Source: Bacteroidales bacterium (lineage in GTDB: Bacteria; Bacteroidota; Bacteroidia; Bacteroidales; UBA932). From it: DNA of 44,630 nucleotides. Where the stretch lies: contig JAFRPH010000011.1 of the NCBI GenBank assembly GCA_017429205.1, positions 1 to 44,630 on the forward strand, given 5' to 3'. This document shows, piece after piece, positions 43,121 through 44,630 of the stretch (positions within the stretch are counted from its first letter, which is position 1; each line of letters opens with the position of its first letter). The notes beneath the pieces were generated by a model. That model did not search any database. It worked only from the letters and a program-made list of their open reading frames with translations, and was not told the DNA's origin. A program made the position numbers and the translations under genes.

Positions 43121-43461
43121 TACACCCGTGGCTTCTTGACGATCCGTAGGACGAGAGAAACCAGATAGATCATCATCCCGTAGATGACCGGAATCATGAT
43201 CACTTTCCCGGCGAAAAGCACGCCTGGTGAGATCAGGTCGAACAGGCCGGTTATATCATTCCTGTCCGCGGCCACCTCCTGTAAGGTGGTAAAGAGCCGA
43301 TAGAGCGGAAACATGGGGGACATAAGCCCGAATATCAGGGCGAACAAGCCGATTTCCTTGACCCAGGCCGGGGCTTTCCAGGCGGCGAAGAACAGGGAGA
43401 CGAGGAGGATGGTGAGGATGGTCATAAAGCCGACTCCGCCCTGTAGGAAAAATTTGAACAT
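43120..43461 (-). CDS. Small MotA/TolQ/ExbB-like membrane protein, paralogue 3
   Basis: 113 residues starting MFKFFLQGGVGFM, with the shared LFFAAWKAPAWVKEIG and YGMMIYLVSLVLRIVKKPR blocks. The central segment (FGLMSPMFPLYRLF) has lost the Gly-rich ExbB-like motif kept in paralogue 1, and the middle loop is different, so this copy has diverged most. It has the best promoter of the three and forms a coupled operon with the beta-propeller lipoprotein. Confidence 0.7.
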   Translation of the reverse strand: MFKFFLQGGVGFMTILTILLVSLFFAAWKAPAWVKEIGLFALIFGLMSPMFPLYRLFTTLQEVAADRNDITGLFDLISPGVLFAGKVIMIPVIYGMMIYLVSLVLRIVKKPRV

Positions 43462-43495
43462 GTTGCTATGGTTTTAACGGTTTGACTTTCTGTCA

Positions 43496-43527
43496 CAAAG
43501 GTAGGAGCCGGCCGCCCATTTCCCAAA
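43496..43527 (-). promoter_or_regulatory. Promoter and conserved leader of paralogue 3
   Basis: On the minus strand TTTG (43527-43524), a 20-bp spacer and TACCTTTG (43503-43496): a full consensus match. The leader TGACAGAAAGTCAAACC, then TTAAAACCAT, is almost the same as that of paralogue 2. Confidence 0.75.
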
Positions 43528-43609
43528 CCGAAACCCCACGATTGCCCGTCGAATCCCCCTTTTCGCACCGGGGTCGCGCAGAAATGCGTTTTTTGTTATC
43601 TTTTCGATT

Positions 43610-43637
43610 CCTGCCAAGAAAGAAGAGGGTTGGCAGG
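43610..43637. repeat. 8-bp inverted repeat CCTGCCAA/TTGGCAGG
   Basis: Perfect arms at 43610-43617 and 43630-43637 with a 12-nt loop. No U-tract follows, so termination is unlikely. Confidence 0.55.
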
Positions 43638-43692
43638 GAACAAGATGTAGATCAATTTCTTACAGCGCTCCGTTCCGCTTGTTTCAAAAATG

Positions 43693-43715
43693 ACGGGACA
43701 AAAACGGGACAAAAA
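43693..43715. repeat. Tandem direct repeat ACGGGACAAAA
   Basis: Two head-to-tail 11-bp copies (43693-43703 and 43704-43714), then one more A. Short tandem repeats of this sort are often recombinase or plasmid-type iteron sites; here the role is unknown. Confidence 0.55.
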
Positions 43716-43868
43716 TCAGATTTATCAAATCAAAGAGCCGTCTGTCCGGATGCCCCGCTCAAATCACGTCTGCATCCTTCAATCACAAAGTTAACAATTA
43801 GTTCCGTCACAAGCAAGAGGGCCGATACGATTCCTCCCTTCCCCGGTTCTGACGCCTTCCGTCCCGCT

Positions 43869-43914
43869 GGGTCAGAGTACCATGAAAACACCCGAGATCG
43901 GGTACTCTGATACC
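43869..43914. repeat. Long imperfect inverted repeat GGGTCAGAGTACC/GGTACTCTGATACCC
   Basis: Arms at 43869-43881 and 43900-43914. Ten bases pair perfectly (TCAGAGTACC with GGTACTCTGA), and the outer GGG pairs with CCC after a 2-nt bulge. The spacer is 18 nt. Confidence 0.6.
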
Positions 43915-43954
43915 CTCGCCGAAAAAAGTTGAAATTATTTTTTACTTTTTTTTT

Positions 43955-43984
43955 GATGGCACTTTCTTCTCCGACGTTGCCATC
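43955..43984. repeat. 7-bp inverted repeat GATGGCA/TGCCATC
   Basis: Arms at 43955-43961 and 43978-43984 with a 16-nt loop, directly after a run of nine T. Confidence 0.45.
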
Positions 43985-43987
43985 TTT

Positions 43988-44012
43988 CCTGTCGTGCATT
44001 GTACAAGACAGG
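43988..44012. repeat. Inverted repeat CCTGTC/GACAGG enclosing TTGTACAA
   Basis: The palindrome TTGTACAA (43999-44006) lies between arms CCTGTC (43988-43993) and GACAGG (44007-44012). A second TTGTACAA with different but also complementary arms lies 59 bp downstream. Confidence 0.55.
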
Positions 44013-44050
44013 ACCTCTCCGTCTGCCGCCTGTTCTGCCGCGTTCGTTAT

Positions 44051-44070
44051 GCCGGTATTGTACAACCGGC
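44051..44070. repeat. Inverted repeat GCCGGT/ACCGGC enclosing TTGTACAA
   Basis: Arms at 44051-44056 and 44065-44070 surround the second TTGTACAA palindrome (44058-44065). The outer arms differ from those of the first unit while pairing is kept. A further TTGTACA lies at 44148-44154. Confidence 0.55.
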
Positions 44071-44263
44071 ATCTCTGTCATGTCCTCAATCTCACTTGAC
44101 TATCCGTTTCGACAGGTGCACCAAATGCCATGTTTCCGGAGCTTCCTTTGTACATCCGACTTGCCGTCCGGCTTCAGTTGGATTTGCCATGCCCACTCCG
44201 TAAAAGTGTCGGCAAAAGTGGTCTTTGAGCCACACCTAACACGCTGTGCGCCAACATTATACG

Positions 44264-44296
44264 CTTGTTTATTTAGAGATTTATTCCATATCTTTG
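44264..44296 (+). promoter_or_regulatory. Promoter of the excisionase-like gene
   Basis: CTTG (44264-44267), a 21-bp spacer and TATCTTTG (44289-44296), an exact -7. The leader to the ATG at 44337 is about 37 nt and A-rich. Confidence 0.65.
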
Positions 44297-44336
44297 CAGC
44301 AGAAATGAGACACGAAAACTCTAAAAAACAACGAAT

Positions 44337-44630
44337 ATGTCAGAAGTAAACGAAACCAAGAAAAGCCAGGCCGTCCATGAGTGCGACCGTAAGTTCACAG
44401 ACCTTCAGTCGAGGGTCCGGACCCTGGAGAACCTCTGCTACTCAGCGAAGGAGGTTCTGAACCTCGAGGAAGCCGCCAGTTTCCTGGGCATCGCCAAGAG
44501 CACGCTCTACAAGATGACCCACGAGAACCGGATTCCGTTCTACAAGCCTGCGGGCAAACTGATCTATTTCGAGAAGAGCGTCCTGCTGGACTGGATCCGC
44601 AGCAACCGCGTCATGTCTGAGGCGGAAATA
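44337..44630 (+). CDS. Excisionase-family helix-turn-helix protein (3' end outside the window)
   Basis: 98 codons are present and the frame is open to the window end. It starts MSEVNETKKSQAVHEC. After an N-terminal part with a short coiled-coil-like stretch (about 17-36), residues about 40-90 form a MerR/excisionase-type HTH_17 domain: LNLEEAASFLGIAKSTLYKM, then NRIPFYKPAGKLIYFEKSVL. In Bacteroidales such genes are typical of the control and excision region of integrative or mobilisable elements, where they bind DNA beside an integrase. The repeats upstream are possible targets. A chromosomal regulator cannot be excluded, as no integrase or mobilisation gene is visible. Confidence 0.8.
   Translation, partial: MSEVNETKKSQAVHECDRKFTDLQSRVRTLENLCYSAKEVLNLEEAASFLGIAKSTLYKMTHENRIPFYKPAGKLIYFEKSVLLDWIRSNRVMSEAEI

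Larger units (their letters stand above)
43504..44336. other. Non-coding, repeat-rich region at the edge of a possible mobile element
   Basis: About 830 bp without a convincing gene: open frames here have irregular codon use and no recognisable domain. The DNA is less GC-rich than the rest, with runs of A and T (43921-43954). It holds at least five inverted repeats and a tandem 11-bp repeat, listed separately. It is followed by an excisionase-like gene. This suggests attachment, transfer or control sequences of an integrated element, but no integrase is in view. Confidence 0.55.

Noticed and set aside
43482..44349. Several frames of 60-140 codons in the repeat-rich region
   Set aside because: Irregular composition, no start signals or domains, and they overlap each other and the inverted repeats.

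Overview
The window comes from a GC-rich member of the Bacteroidota, most likely an uncultured gut or rumen Bacteroidales. The signs are paired SusC/SusD genes, many lipoproteins with an AxxC-type lipobox, a LuxR-HTH/TPR regulator resembling SusR, LytTR regulators, and promoters of the Bacteroidota type (TTTG, about 20 bp, then TAnnTTTG) ahead of many genes. No rRNA, tRNA or CRISPR array was seen.

Layout. (1) 110-2743, plus strand: an unusual fusion of iron-type alcohol dehydrogenase and ALDH3-like aldehyde dehydrogenase. (2) 2751-4395, minus: a 46-residue peptide gene and a lipoprotein that joins a fimbrillin-like N-terminus to SusE/F-like starch-binding domains. (3) 4521-34635, minus: a 30-kb starch/alpha-glucan utilisation region made of two Sus-type operons in tandem with one SusR-like regulator between them. 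The upstream operon is MFS maltose transporter, SusC, SusD, an eight-module SusE/F protein and a SusG-like amylase. The downstream operon is SusC, SusD, a seven-CBM lipoprotein, a GH13 lipoprotein, a periplasmic SusA-like GH13, a SusB-like GH97, and a 1308-residue GH13-GH127-like fusion. (4) 34804-37840: a LytS-type kinase and LytTR response regulator (plus), convergent with a membrane LytTR protein that has no receiver domain (minus). (5) 37989-43461: three small paralogous membrane proteins resembling shortened MotA/TolQ/ExbB channels, with conserved leaders, around a lepA-glycosyltransferase-menA operon and a beta-propeller lipoprotein gene. (6) 43504-44336: non-coding, less GC-rich DNA full of inverted repeats, followed by the start of an excisionase-like HTH gene, probably the edge of a mobile element.

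How the starch genes fit together: surface lipoproteins (SusD, the two multi-module binders, the SusG-like and the smaller GH13 amylase) would bind and cut starch. The two SusC porins would import maltooligosaccharides. The periplasmic GH13 and GH97 enzymes would finish them, and the MFS protein would carry maltose or glucose across the inner membrane. The SusR-like regulator is placed to sense maltose in the periplasm and switch on both operons.

The main unusual points are the GH13-GH127-like fusion and a deleted GH97 tail copy on its far side, REP-like palindromes (one read in frame inside GH97), a repeated GC hairpin ahead of three enzyme genes, the trio of mini-channel genes with duplicated promoters and flanks, and the doubled GTGAGC/GCTCAC inverted repeat between the convergent regulator genes.
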